Below are positions 1 through 7,186 of a DNA stretch of 15,947 bases, one piece after another (the first letter of the stretch is position 1; every line of letters begins with the position of its first letter). The position numbers and the translations under genes are program-made. The DNA is from an uncultured Clostridia bacterium. GTDB taxonomy: Bacteria; Bacillota; Clostridia; TANB77; CAG-508. Location of the stretch: positions 1 to 15,947 of the forward strand of contig CANPWI010000017.1 in assembly GCA_947584125.1 (NCBI GenBank), read 5' to 3'. The notes under the pieces are model-generated. The model was not told the origin of the DNA. It saw only the letters and a program-made list of their open reading frames with translations, and made no database searches.

Positions 1-607
1 CATTATTCTTATAGTTATTATTATTTTTTTGAAAATTATTATGCTTTATTTCATTATTTTGATTAATTTCAGTTTTTTGTTTAATATCTTTTTGCTCAAT
101 TTTTTCTTCTTTAATTTCTTTTTGCTTTTCTAATACTACCTGTGCCACTTCTTCTTTTTTTACCTCTTCTTTTTTCTCATCTTTTTTTAATCCAAACAGT
201 TCACTAACTGTTAATGGTTTAGATGGTTTATTTCTATATACAATGTTATAATCTTTGCTTTGATTTCTTTCTACAAAGCCTACTTGATTTTTAGATTTTT
301 CTTCATCTTTTTTCTTTTTTGTATCGTTTCTCTTTATTTCTTCTTCATCTATTATAACTTCTCTTCTAATAATTACTGGTGTTTCTGCTTTTTCCTTTTT
401 ATCCTGCTTTTTCTTTTTATCATCATTATTTTCTTTTTTTTCTGAAGTTTTGCCTGTTATTCTATCTTCTATTTTTTTAGCAATATCTTCTTCAACTGAA
501 CTTAGATGATTTTTAACCTCAATCCCTAATTCATTTGCTATTGCAATTACCTCTTTACTGGTTAAATTCATTTTTTTTGCTATTTCATGCATTTTTATTT
601 TTCCCAA
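1..607 (-). CDS. infB: translation initiation factor IF-2, N-terminal part (runs off the left edge)
   Basis: IF-2 brings initiator fMet-tRNA to the 30S subunit and promotes subunit joining with GTP. Only about 202 N-terminal codons lie in the window. The first 40 residues form the IF2N helical module (KMHEIAKKMNLTSKEVIAI, then ELGIEVKNHLSSVEE). The rest is a long Lys/Glu-rich linker, normal for IF-2, and the GTPase domain lies outside. The start is not an obvious ATG. I chose TTG at 607-605 because a GGGGGTG ribosome site (620-614) sits six bases upstream and it gives the family-like N-terminus (M)GKIKMHEIAKK. An ATG at 592 and an ATG at 622 are alternatives, but neither has a well-spaced ribosome site. 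The start overlaps the 3' end of ylxQ by 23 bases, so translation is probably coupled. It is the last visible gene of the rimP-nusA operon. Identity is firm; the start is probable. Confidence 0.93.
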   Translation of the reverse strand, partial: MGKIKMHEIAKKMNLTSKEVIAIANELGIEVKNHLSSVEEDIAKKIEDRITGKTSEKKENNDDKKKKQDKKEKAETPVIIRREVIIDEEEIKRNDTKKKKDEEKSKNQVGFVERNQSKDYNIVYRNKPSKPLTVSELFGLKKDEKKEEVKKEEVAQVVLEKQKEIKEEKIEQKDIKQKTEINQNNEIKHNNFQKNNNNYKNN

Positions 608-923
608 TAAATTCACCCCCATTAATTATTTTTATAATTTGATTTGCAAAATTTATATCTTTTATTCCTATAACAGCTTTATTACTTTTACCAATCGCTT
701 TACTGTTTTCTTCTATTGTTCCAAATATGTAATATGGTATAAGATTGTTTTTACATAAATTTTCAAAATTATTTTTAGTTCTATCTGCACAATCCTCAGC
801 AATTAGTACAAGCTTAATTTTTTTCTTATAAATTGCTTCAGTTACTGCATCAGTTCCAAATACAATTTTTCCAGCTTTAGTACTTAATCCCAAATATCCT
901 AAAACTTTTTGTTTATTTATCAA
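585..923 (-). CDS. ylxQ: L7Ae/L30e-family RNA-binding protein YlxQ
   Basis: 112 residues, the usual size for YlxQ, a single-domain L7Ae/L30e/S12e-fold protein that binds kink-turn-like RNA; its cellular role is poorly defined. Visible family features are the N-terminal LGYLGLSTKAGKIVFGTDAV block, the central KLVLIAEDCADRTKNNF strand-helix and a later AVIGIKD strand. It lies in its standard place between ylxR and infB. The start is TTG at 923-921, preceded by AGAGGTG at six-base spacing. The gene overlaps the end of ylxR by 11 bases and the start of infB by about 23, so the three are probably translationally coupled. Assignment rests on sequence and synteny. Confidence 0.93.
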   Translation of the reverse strand: MINKQKVLGYLGLSTKAGKIVFGTDAVTEAIYKKKIKLVLIAEDCADRTKNNFENLCKNNLIPYYIFGTIEENSKAIGKSNKAVIGIKDINFANQIIKIINGGEFIGKNKNA

Positions 924-1173
924 TCAATACACCTCTTAATTCTTCATAAATTTCGTTATCTATCTTTGTATCTAACATTTTTTCCAATCTTTTTGACTTT
1001 ATAACTTTTTCTAAGCACTTTATATCATCACAAATATAAGCTCCTCGTCCTTCTTTTTTTCCTGTTTTGTCTATACTTATATTTCCCTCTTTATTTTTTA
1101 CAATTCTAATCAATTCTTGTTTATTCTTTTTTGTATTACAACCTAAACAAGTTCTTTGCGGTATTTTTTTCAA
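913..1173 (-). CDS. ylxR: YlxR/RnpM family RNA-binding protein
   Basis: 86 residues, typical of the YlxR (DUF448) family. Members bind RNA, and in Bacillus the protein (RnpM) has been reported to bind the RNase P RNA. The sequence shows the family signatures: PQRTCLGC near the N-terminus (Cys9, Cys12) and GRGAYIC (43-48), with a further Cys53. The four cysteines could bind a metal, although not all family members keep them. The start is TTG at 1173-1171 behind an AGAGGT ribosome site about eight bases away; no ATG fits better. It sits 51 bases after nusA and overlaps ylxQ, the normal Firmicutes order. Confidence 0.94.
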   Translation of the reverse strand: MKKIPQRTCLGCNTKKNKQELIRIVKNKEGNISIDKTGKKEGRGAYICDDIKCLEKVIKSKRLEKMLDTKIDNEIYEELRGVLIDK

Positions 1174-1224
1174 TTAATATTACCTCTTTTCATTATATTC
1201 ATAGCTTGTTTTAGTATTCTTTTT

Positions 1225-2328
1225 TTATTCTTCTACCTCTTCTGAATTTTCTAATTCTTTAAGCATTTCTCTAAATTGTGTTTCTGATTTTATATCAATT
1301 TTCCAATTTGTAAGTTTTGCTGCAAGTCTTGCATTTTGCCCTGATTTTCCTATTGCAAGTGATAGTTGGTCATCTGGTACAATTACTTGTGCAAATTTTT
1401 CTTCTTCTTTTATATCAACAGCCATTACCTTTGCAGGAAGTAATGCAGATGATATATAAATTGCTGGGTCAGGATTCCATTCAATTACATCTATTTTTTC
1501 TCCATTTAGTTCATTAATAATATTTTGTATTCTGACTCCTTTTTGACCAACACAAGAACCTACAGGGTCTATATTTTCATTTTCTGAATAAACTGCAACT
1601 TTAGAACGACTTCCTGGATCTCTTGAAACACTTTTAATTTCAATTACACCTTCATAAATTTCAGGTATTTCAAATTCAAATAATTTTCTAACAAAATCTC
1701 CTGTAGCTCTTGATACAATAACTTGTGGTGCTCCTTTATTTCCTTTTACAACATCTAGAACATAACCTTTTATTTTATCATTAACATTATAGCTTTCTGT
1801 AGGTATTTGCTCTTTTTTAGGCATAATTCCTTCTAATTTACCTAAATCCATTATTACAACACCTGTGTCTGCTTTTTGTATTATTCCAGATACAATTTCA
1901 CCTTTTCTATCATTAAATTCTGAAAAAATAACCTCTCTTTCAACCTCTCTTAATTTTTGAATTATAACTTGTTTTGCAGTTTGTGCTGCAATTCTTCCAA
2001 AATCTTTTGGTACAAGTTCAATATCAACTGTTTCTCCTAATTCAGATTTTTTGCTTATTTTTTTAGCATCATCTAATGATATTTGTAATTTTGAATCTTC
2101 TACAGCTTCTACTATTTCTTTTACTGCATATAAATGAGCTTCTCCTGTTACTTTATCCATTACAACTTTTACATTTTCTGCTGAATCAAAATTTCTTTTA
2201 TATGCTGTTACAAGTGCTGTTTCAATAGCTTCAATTATATATGATTTTTTAATTCCTTTTTCTTTTTCTAATTCATCAAGTGCTAAAATTAGTTCTTTAT
2301 TGTCTATTGCTTTCATTTTTTTATCCAT
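1225..2328 (-). CDS. nusA: transcription elongation/termination factor NusA
   Basis: NusA binds RNA polymerase and nascent RNA and modulates pausing, intrinsic termination and antitermination. The 367-residue protein has the compact Firmicutes form. An N-terminal polymerase-binding domain (about 1-135) contains the KGIKKSYIIEAIETALVTAY helix. An S1 domain (about 143-208) holds GEIVSGIIQKADTGVVIMDL. Two KH domains follow, with GxxG loops at 261-264 (GQKG) and 327-330 (GKSG, in LAIGKSGQNARLAAKLT). There is no C-terminal acidic repeat of the E. coli type, as expected in Gram-positives. The ATG start at 2328 follows AAGGAGAGG closely; an ATG four codons on is possible but sits farther from the ribosome site. 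It is second in the operon, 62 bases after rimP. Confidence 0.97.
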   Translation of the reverse strand: MDKKMKAIDNKELILALDELEKEKGIKKSYIIEAIETALVTAYKRNFDSAENVKVVMDKVTGEAHLYAVKEIVEAVEDSKLQISLDDAKKISKKSELGETVDIELVPKDFGRIAAQTAKQVIIQKLREVEREVIFSEFNDRKGEIVSGIIQKADTGVVIMDLGKLEGIMPKKEQIPTESYNVNDKIKGYVLDVVKGNKGAPQVIVSRATGDFVRKLFEFEIPEIYEGVIEIKSVSRDPGSRSKVAVYSENENIDPVGSCVGQKGVRIQNIINELNGEKIDVIEWNPDPAIYISSALLPAKVMAVDIKEEEKFAQVIVPDDQLSLAIGKSGQNARLAAKLTNWKIDIKSETQFREMLKELENSEEVEE

Positions 2329-2347
2329 CCTCTCCTTAATTTAATTT

Positions 2348-2361
2348 TGGGAATTCTCCCA
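2348..2361 (-). other. small hairpin in the rimP-nusA spacer
   Basis: A five-base perfect inverted repeat (TGGGA, loop of four, TCCCA) lies about 20 bases upstream of the nusA ATG. On the minus strand it is followed by A-rich sequence, not a U-tract, so it is not a terminator. It might be a processing or stabilising hairpin. The function is unknown. Confidence 0.3.
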
Positions 2362-2390
2362 TTTATGAAATATAAAAAATTAAAATCTAA

Positions 2391-2849
2391 TTAATCCCAG
2401 TCATATACTGTTTTTATTAGTGAAATATCTTTTCTTGGTATATTTAATTGTTTATTTTCAGACTCTATTATTATCTCTTCATTATTAAAATCTTTTAATA
2501 TACCTATTATTTGTTTCTTTTTATCTATTTGTTTAAATAAATTTACTTGAATTTTTTGCCCAATACTAGATTTTAAATGACTATCTTTTCTTAGTATTTT
2601 TTCAATTCCTGTAGATGAAACCTCTAAAAAATATTGTTCTTTAATATAATTTGCTTCGTCTAACATATCTGTTATTGCATTATTTACTTTTTCACAATCA
2701 TTTAAATCTATACCTTTTTCTGAATCAATATAAATTCTTAAATAATAGTCTTTTCCTTCTTTTACATATTCAACATCATATAGTAAATAGCCTAAGTCAG
2801 TTATAGTTTTTGATATTAAAGACTCGACCTTTTCTTCAATTTTTGCCAA
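2391..2849 (-). CDS. rimP: ribosome maturation factor RimP
   Basis: RimP assists late assembly of the 30S subunit. The 152-residue protein has the family's two parts. The N-terminal alpha/beta domain carries LGYLLYDVEYVKEGKDYYLR, IYIDSEKGIDLNDCEKVN and the EVSSTGIEKILRKDSHL segment (the family's VSSPGxxRPL motif, diverged to TGIEKIL). The C-terminal SH3-like barrel has IGILKDFNNEEIIIESENK. The start is TTG at 2849-2847 with a strong AGGAGG ribosome site six to seven bases away. It heads the rimP-nusA-ylxR-ylxQ-infB operon, downstream of a clear promoter (2922-2950) and a leader hairpin (2875-2895). Confidence 0.95.
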   Translation of the reverse strand: MAKIEEKVESLISKTITDLGYLLYDVEYVKEGKDYYLRIYIDSEKGIDLNDCEKVNNAITDMLDEANYIKEQYFLEVSSTGIEKILRKDSHLKSSIGQKIQVNLFKQIDKKKQIIGILKDFNNEEIIIESENKQLNIPRKDISLIKTVYDWD

Positions 2850-2874
2850 TTTTTACCTCCTATATATGTTTTAA

Positions 2875-2895
2875 GAGTGGGATTTGTTCCCACTC
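2875..2895 (-). promoter_or_regulatory. leader hairpin of the rimP operon
   Basis: A perfect eight-base-pair stem (GAGTGGGA / TCCCACTC, five-base loop) lies in the untranslated leader between the rimP promoter and the rimP ribosome site. On the minus strand the stem is followed by TTAAAACATATA, so there is no U-tract and it is not a simple terminator. I recall similar GAGTGGG-type hairpins upstream of rimP in other Firmicutes, but I cannot verify that here. It may be a relic attenuator, a protein-binding element or an RNA-stability element. Confidence 0.5.
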
Positions 2896-2921
2896 CTCTA
2901 GTTTTTCATTATGATATTGTA

Positions 2922-2950
2922 ATTATACATACTTTTTCTCAGAAAGTCAA
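2922..2950 (-). promoter_or_regulatory. sigma-A promoter of the rimP-nusA-infB operon
   Basis: Read on the minus strand, TTGACT (2950-2945), a 17-base spacer and TATAAT (2927-2922), with a TG one base upstream of the -10 box (extended -10). This is near consensus. Transcription would start about 65-70 bases upstream of the rimP TTG. It is back to back with the plus-strand promoter of the RelA/SpoT-like gene; the two -35 boxes are 25 bases apart. Confidence 0.8.
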
Positions 2951-2975
2951 GTATTTTTCACTATATTTTATAAAT

Positions 2976-3004
2976 TTGCAATTTTATGTAAAATATGGTA
3001 TATT
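2976..3004 (+). promoter_or_regulatory. sigma-A promoter of the RelA/SpoT-like gene
   Basis: TTGCAA (2976-2981), a 17-base spacer and TATATT (2999-3004), with TG upstream of the -10 box. The predicted start near 3011 leaves a leader of about 44 bases. It is divergent from the rimP promoter. It also shows that a possible upstream start codon at 2995 would lie inside the promoter and cannot be used. Confidence 0.7.
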
Positions 3005-3054
3005 ATATATGTAAACCGTTGTTAAAATTATATACACTACAGGAGGAAAACATC

Positions 3055-3921
3055 ATGAAAAATAATCGTACAAAATCTACTATGTTTGCAAATGCTCTAT
3101 ACTCATCAAGTAACATTAGAGATGCTATAAATACTTATATAGCTTCTTTAGAATCAACTGGAAAACTTGAAGATAAAGAGCATGCTATAGCTCTTAAGCA
3201 TTATGTTGATACATCTATCAACGAAAAGCACTTGACAAAGATTAGGAGTTATTTTAATCAACTGTTCAAGCTTATCTATTCAAAAGTAGATTATGACTTT
3301 ACAGTTGAAGCAAGACGGAAATCTTTAATATCAACAGAGAACAAAATAAATATGCTTTCTGAAACTGGAAGGTCACCTTCTGATATAAGAGATTTCTTAG
3401 GTTTCAGAATAATTATTTATGGCAACATTCCTGAGAAAGAATTGATTTTGGAAACATATAAGCTTATGCAGACTGTTATTGAATTCTATATTGAAAAAGA
3501 ATTTGAAGTATGCAATGCTGATTATATTAAAAATGATTCATCATGTTCTAAAAATGGAATTATTATTCCAACTAAAGAAGAAATTGATAAAGTGTTTACT
3601 TTTGCTCCAAGAGTAAAAGATTATACACAGTTTCCGAAAGGAAATGGATATCAAAGCTTGCATACAATCTGCAAAGATTCGTTAGGTAAGTATTTTGAAA
3701 TTCAGATACGAACTCTTTCTCAGCATGTTAGAGCTGAAAGTGGTTCTGCAAATCATTCTGTTCATAAATCCGAAAGATATGCAAATTTTACTATTCAAAA
3801 TGATTTTGACCCAAGTAAAATTCATATTCCAGGATTTGAAATTACAGAAAATGGTGATATTATAGATTTTGTAGGATTGTGGAAAAGTCTTTTAATTTTT
3901 CACAGACAAAAAACTATATAA
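3055..3921 (+). CDS. RelA/SpoT synthetase-domain protein, probable (p)ppGpp synthetase
   Basis: The 288-residue protein carries a complete-looking RelA/SpoT synthetase core. It has the ATP-loop RRKSLISTENK (87-97), RDFLGFRI (112-119), KDYTQFPKGNGYQSLHT (188-204), the catalytic-type EIQIRT (215-220) and HVRAESGSANH (224-234). No HD hydrolase signature (HDxxED), TGS or ACT domain is present. It is therefore a stand-alone synthetase, expected to transfer pyrophosphate from ATP to GTP or GDP, though somewhat longer than typical small alarmone synthetases. A hydrophilic helical N-terminus (1-75) precedes the core. The ATG at 3055 has AGGAGG at eight-base spacing; an in-frame start 20 codons earlier lies in the promoter. 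It is monocistronic, closed by a terminator, and is the only plus-strand gene between minus-strand operons. The fold assignment is strong; its product (ppGpp, pGpp or another) is inferred. Confidence 0.82.
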   Translation: MKNNRTKSTMFANALYSSSNIRDAINTYIASLESTGKLEDKEHAIALKHYVDTSINEKHLTKIRSYFNQLFKLIYSKVDYDFTVEARRKSLISTENKINMLSETGRSPSDIRDFLGFRIIIYGNIPEKELILETYKLMQTVIEFYIEKEFEVCNADYIKNDSSCSKNGIIIPTKEEIDKVFTFAPRVKDYTQFPKGNGYQSLHTICKDSLGKYFEIQIRTLSQHVRAESGSANHSVHKSERYANFTIQNDFDPSKIHIPGFEITENGDIIDFVGLWKSLLIFHRQKTI

Positions 3922-3926
3922 TTTTA

Positions 3927-3959
3927 CACCCCAGAGATATTTCTCTGGGGTGGTTTTTT
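3927..3959 (+). terminator. Rho-independent terminator of the RelA/SpoT-like gene
   Basis: A perfect 11-bp stem (CACCCCAGAGA, 3927-3937, with TCTCTGGGGTG, 3942-3952) and a four-base loop, followed by G and six T on the plus strand. It lies five bases after the TAA of the RelA/SpoT-like gene and five bases after the divIVA stop read from the other side. The minus-strand side lacks a good U-tract, so it may end divIVA transcripts only weakly. Confidence 0.9.
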
Positions 3960-4407
3960 AATCTTTATTTACATCTTTTAATAATTCTAATTGTGATATT
4001 AGTAATGATTCCATTTTTGCTTTATATATATCAAATTGTTTTTGTAAATCATCTAATTCTTTTTTCTTTAATACTATTTCTGCATCTAAATTATCAATAG
4101 ATTTTTTTGCATTTGCTTCTGCTTCTTTTATAATTTGTTCTGCTTGTTGTTTTGCAACTGTTTTTACCTCTTCTGCTGTTGTTTGTGCCATGATTAATGT
4201 ACTTTGCAATGTAGATTCTATTGAACGATATTTTACTAAATCATTATTTAATTCTTCTATTTTTACTCTTGATTCAGTACTTTCTTTATAATATTTTTCA
4301 TATTCTTCTGTTATTTCATCTAGAAATTCATCAACCTCTTCTACACTGTATCCATTTACCATCTGTCTTGAAAACTTTTTGTTTTCTATATCTAATGGTG
4401 TAATCAT
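3958..4407 (-). CDS. divIVA: cell division protein DivIVA
   Basis: A coiled-coil protein that recognises negatively curved membrane at septa and poles and recruits division or polarity partners. The 149 residues begin with the canonical lipid-binding domain (MITPLDIENKKFSRQMVNGY, then SVEEVDEFLDEI). A long Glu/Lys-rich coiled coil follows (about 30-145), including IIKEAEANAKKSIDNLD. The ATG at 4407 follows AGGAGGG at a good distance. It lies 17 bases after sepF and is probably cotranscribed. In many Firmicutes ylmG and ylmH lie between these two genes; here they do not. No separate promoter was seen. Confidence 0.94.
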   Translation of the reverse strand: MITPLDIENKKFSRQMVNGYSVEEVDEFLDEITEEYEKYYKESTESRVKIEELNNDLVKYRSIESTLQSTLIMAQTTAEEVKTVAKQQAEQIIKEAEANAKKSIDNLDAEIVLKKKELDDLQKQFDIYKAKMESLLISQLELLKDVNKD

Positions 4408-4424
4408 TATTTTCCCTCCTGTTA

Positions 4425-4901
4425 TTAATTATTTCTTAGCCATGAAACAGATAACTTATTTTTTATTTCTTCTCTAGCCATTTCATTTGCTATTTCATAA
4501 TTTGTTGGTGCAATTAAGAATATTGAATTAGATATTTTTTGGATGTGTCCATCTAATGCATGAACTCCTCCACTAATAAAATCTACTATTCTTCTTGCAA
4601 CATCTTTATTAACATATTCTAAGTTTACAATTACTGATTTTCTTTCTTTTAAGTAATTGCAAATTTCTTCTGATTGTTCAAAAGTTGTTGGTTGTGATAT
4701 TACCATTTTTATTTGTTGTGCTTGTGGCATATTTACAACTTTATCTTTATTTTTTCTTCCAAATAATCTTCTTTCTTCATAAGCTTCTTCTTCAGCTTCT
4801 TCATATTCTAATCCTTCGTTTTCTACATCATCATATTCTTCTTCTCCTGCTGGTTCCATTCCTAAAAAATCCCATACTTTATTCATAATAGCTCCTGCCA
4901 T
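4425..4901 (-). CDS. sepF: cell division protein SepF
   Basis: SepF anchors FtsZ to the membrane and polymerises into rings that shape the septum. The 158-residue protein has an N-terminal amphipathic membrane helix (MAGAIMNKVWDFLGM), an acidic linker (about 16-50) and a SepF core (about 55-145). The core contains ICNYLKERKSVIVNLEYV and RRIVDFISGGVHALDG, including the glycine-rich turn of the FtsZ-binding and dimer region. I chose the ATG at 4901 because AGGAGG lies seven bases upstream and the N-terminus matches the family. A longer reading frame, open to 4970, runs into the -35 box of the promoter and is rejected. It is followed closely by divIVA. Confidence 0.94.
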   Translation of the reverse strand: MAGAIMNKVWDFLGMEPAGEEEYDDVENEGLEYEEAEEEAYEERRLFGRKNKDKVVNMPQAQQIKMVISQPTTFEQSEEICNYLKERKSVIVNLEYVNKDVARRIVDFISGGVHALDGHIQKISNSIFLIAPTNYEIANEMAREEIKNKLSVSWLRNN

Positions 4902-4941
4902 TTTTTTACCTCCTACTTTCTCCTTGGTATTATTTACTAAT

Positions 4942-4970
4942 AGTATCTTACTTTTTTTATAAATTGTCAA
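4942..4970 (-). promoter_or_regulatory. sigma-A promoter of sepF-divIVA
   Basis: On the minus strand, TTGACA (4970-4965) with a perfect -35, a 17-base spacer and GATACT (4947-4942), a four-of-six -10. It lies about 40 bases upstream of the sepF ATG, in the 123-base gap after the HlyD-like gene. It would let division genes be expressed independently of the mutL-miaA operon. Confidence 0.7.
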
Positions 4971-5024
4971 TAGTTTTTTTAAGTGTAATTTATTTTTAAT
5001 ACTGTTGTAATATCTTTGTAATAA

Positions 5025-6269
5025 TTATACATTTGGTTTTAATAGTATTTCATCATGCTGTGAAATGCTTTTCATACCTGTTATATCTTCTTTTGAATAC
5101 CCCATTTCCTCTAATTCTTTCATTTCATAGTTATCTATAATTGCATAATTATCATTTCTTCTTAATACTTTCACTAAAATTTTGTCTGTATATCCTGCTC
5201 TATTTCTTACTATATATGTTTTTCCATCTTCCTCTAAAATAGATGAATTTGGCACTTTAAGACCTTCATCACTCCACCATATTACATCTATAGATATTTT
5301 TCTACAAGAAATTAATTCTTCAACATTCTTATTAATAAAAAATACTATTAATGTAGAATTATCTGGTTGAGTTTTAATATAAGATATTTGTGCTGTTATT
5401 TCAACACCATTTGACATTCTTAGAGTGATTTTTTGCCCTTCTACAGCTTTTTTCGCTTCCTCAGATTTAACAACTGTAGCTATAGCACATTCGAAATTAT
5501 TTATAACTTTTCCACTAGTATTACTTGTTGCTACAGTTTGTCCGATTTTTATGTCTAAATTTTCTAGATATTCTTTGCTTAATTTATCATAATCTCCAAT
5601 TTTTAATTCATCTTCTAACCCATCTATTCTATAAGATACTATTCCGCTTCTATTAGCTTTAATATATTCAGCTCCTGAATTAAGTTCTTCTTCATACTGA
5701 CTTCTTTGGGTTATTAAACTTTTTAAAAGTGAACCAGAAGGGCTTAAATCTCCAGCAATTTTTGCTTTCTTTATTATATCACTACTAATATCATTTTTTA
5801 GTTCTTTTATATCTTGAATATTATTTAAAACTTTTAGTTTATCTAATTTTTCCTCTATTTGTTTATCAAGTATCTTAATATCGTTAGAATAAATATCAGT
5901 TTGGTTTGAAAGCACTTGTTGTATTTGTCCATCTAACTCTTTTATCTTTTCTTTAAGTTTTTCCTCGTTATTACTGTAATACCTAAAAATTGGTTCATCT
6001 TTAGCTACTTTTTCTCCTTCTGTTTTTATTTGTACTATTCCATTTGCATAATTATTTCCCTTTTCAACTTCTTCATCTCTTATAACATAAGCTATACACG
6101 TTTCTTCCATATACAATTTTCCATTTTCAATTATAAAAATATTTGTTGGTTCTTTTATTAACTTAAATATATTATATACAAATGAAACAAGTATTATTAA
6201 AATTATCAAAAAAGATATTAACAATTTTTTATTATTAAGTATATTGTTTTTTTTACTTTTCTTTTTCAC
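5025..6269 (-). CDS. HlyD-like (membrane fusion family) single-pass membrane protein
   Basis: The 414 residues begin with a basic cytoplasmic start (MKKKSKKNN) and one transmembrane helix (about 14-35, LLISFLIILIILVSFVYNIF). An outside part resembles membrane-fusion/HlyD proteins. It has a lipoyl-like strand pair split by a coiled-coil hairpin (about 95-160), the second half resuming with EYIKANRSGIVSYRIDG, then beta-barrel segments (GQKITLRMSNGVEITAQI) and a membrane-proximal end (VPNSSILEEDGKTYIVRN). No transporter partner is adjacent. Similar HlyD-like proteins sit beside sepF in other Clostridia as far as I recall, suggesting an envelope or division role rather than export, but the function is unknown. 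The start is GTG at 6269, overlapping the miaA stop as GTGA, with GGAGG seven bases upstream. No clear terminator follows. Confidence 0.72.
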   Translation of the reverse strand: MKKKSKKNNILNNKKLLISFLIILIILVSFVYNIFKLIKEPTNIFIIENGKLYMEETCIAYVIRDEEVEKGNNYANGIVQIKTEGEKVAKDEPIFRYYSNNEEKLKEKIKELDGQIQQVLSNQTDIYSNDIKILDKQIEEKLDKLKVLNNIQDIKELKNDISSDIIKKAKIAGDLSPSGSLLKSLITQRSQYEEELNSGAEYIKANRSGIVSYRIDGLEDELKIGDYDKLSKEYLENLDIKIGQTVATSNTSGKVINNFECAIATVVKSEEAKKAVEGQKITLRMSNGVEITAQISYIKTQPDNSTLIVFFINKNVEELISCRKISIDVIWWSDEGLKVPNSSILEEDGKTYIVRNRAGYTDKILVKVLRRNDNYAIIDNYEMKELEEMGYSKEDITGMKSISQHDEILLKPNV

Positions 6270-7186
6270 CCTATCTCCTCCAAAATAATATTAATATTAT
6301 CTTGTATTTTTGCTGTTCCTTCTAACCATATAGTTTGTTTATTTCTCCTAAACCATGTTAATTGTCTTTTGGCATATCTTCTAGTTTCTTGTTTTATTTT
6401 TTCTATCATTTCTTCCTTTGTTAAAATACCTTCTAAATATTCTTTTACCTCTTTATATCCAAGTGCTTGCATTGCAGTTGGAAAAGATTTGTACTCCTCT
6501 AATATTTGTCTTACTTCTTCAATTAATCCTTGCTCAATCATTTTATCAACTCTTAAGTTTATTCTTGAATATAATAATTGTCTATCCATATTAATTGCAA
6601 ATACTTTATAATCATAGAATATTTCTTTTTTTCTTGATTCTATTTCTTGCTGAGTTTTAGTTTTTCCTGTGTCATGGTAAATTTCTAAAACTCTTAATAT
6701 TCTTTTTTTATCATTAACACTTATTTTTTTCATTGCTTCTGGGTCAATTTTTTTTGCTTCTTCATATAGTTTTTCAAGTCCTTCTTTATTTGCAATATCT
6801 TCAAGTTTTTTTCTATATTCTTCATCTATATTAATATCTGTATATTCGATTTCATCTATTAAGGAATTTATATATAGACCTGTTCCTCCAACAACAATTG
6901 GTGTTTTTCCTTTTTTTAGAATTTTTTCTATTGCATCAATTGCATCTTTTTTATAATTTGCAACACTATATCTTTGTGATGGTTCAACAAAATCTAGTAC
7001 ATAATGTTTTATTCCTTGCATTTCTTCTTCGGTAGGTTTAGCGCTCCCAATGTCCATTTTTTTATATATTTGCATTGAGTCTGCAGATACAATTTCTCCA
7101 TCTATCTTTTTTGCAAGTTCTATTGACAATGCTGTTTTTCCTGAAGCTGTTGGGCCGCAAATTACTATAACTTTTGGTTTATTCAT
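6266..7186 (-). CDS. miaA: tRNA dimethylallyltransferase MiaA
   Basis: MiaA adds a dimethylallyl group to N6 of A37 in tRNAs that read U-starting codons, the first step toward ms2i6A. The 306-residue product has the P-loop GPTASGKT (11-18), the SADSMQIYKKMDIGSAKP block containing the catalytic-type Asp, VVGGTGLYINSLI, and the family ending QETRRYAKRQLTWFRR. The ATG at 7186 has AAGGAG at seven-base spacing; a longer frame to 7249 would overlap the upstream gene. The ATG overlaps the preceding stop (ATGA) and its own stop overlaps the next start (GTGA), so three genes are coupled. It follows mutL by one gene, the usual mutL-miaA pairing. hfq, often next, is absent. Confidence 0.97.
   Translation of the reverse strand: MNKPKVIVICGPTASGKTALSIELAKKIDGEIVSADSMQIYKKMDIGSAKPTEEEMQGIKHYVLDFVEPSQRYSVANYKKDAIDAIEKILKKGKTPIVVGGTGLYINSLIDEIEYTDINIDEEYRKKLEDIANKEGLEKLYEEAKKIDPEAMKKISVNDKKRILRVLEIYHDTGKTKTQQEIESRKKEIFYDYKVFAINMDRQLLYSRINLRVDKMIEQGLIEEVRQILEEYKSFPTAMQALGYKEVKEYLEGILTKEEMIEKIKQETRRYAKRQLTWFRRNKQTIWLEGTAKIQDNINIILEEIG

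Noticed and set aside
2995..3054. Longer N-terminus for the RelA/SpoT-like protein
   Set aside because: The upstream start lies in the promoter and has no ribosome site; ATG 3055 has AGGAGG.
4902..4970. Longer N-terminus for sepF
   Set aside because: The extra 23 codons run through the ribosome site and up to the -35 box of the sepF promoter; the ATG at 4901 fits the family.
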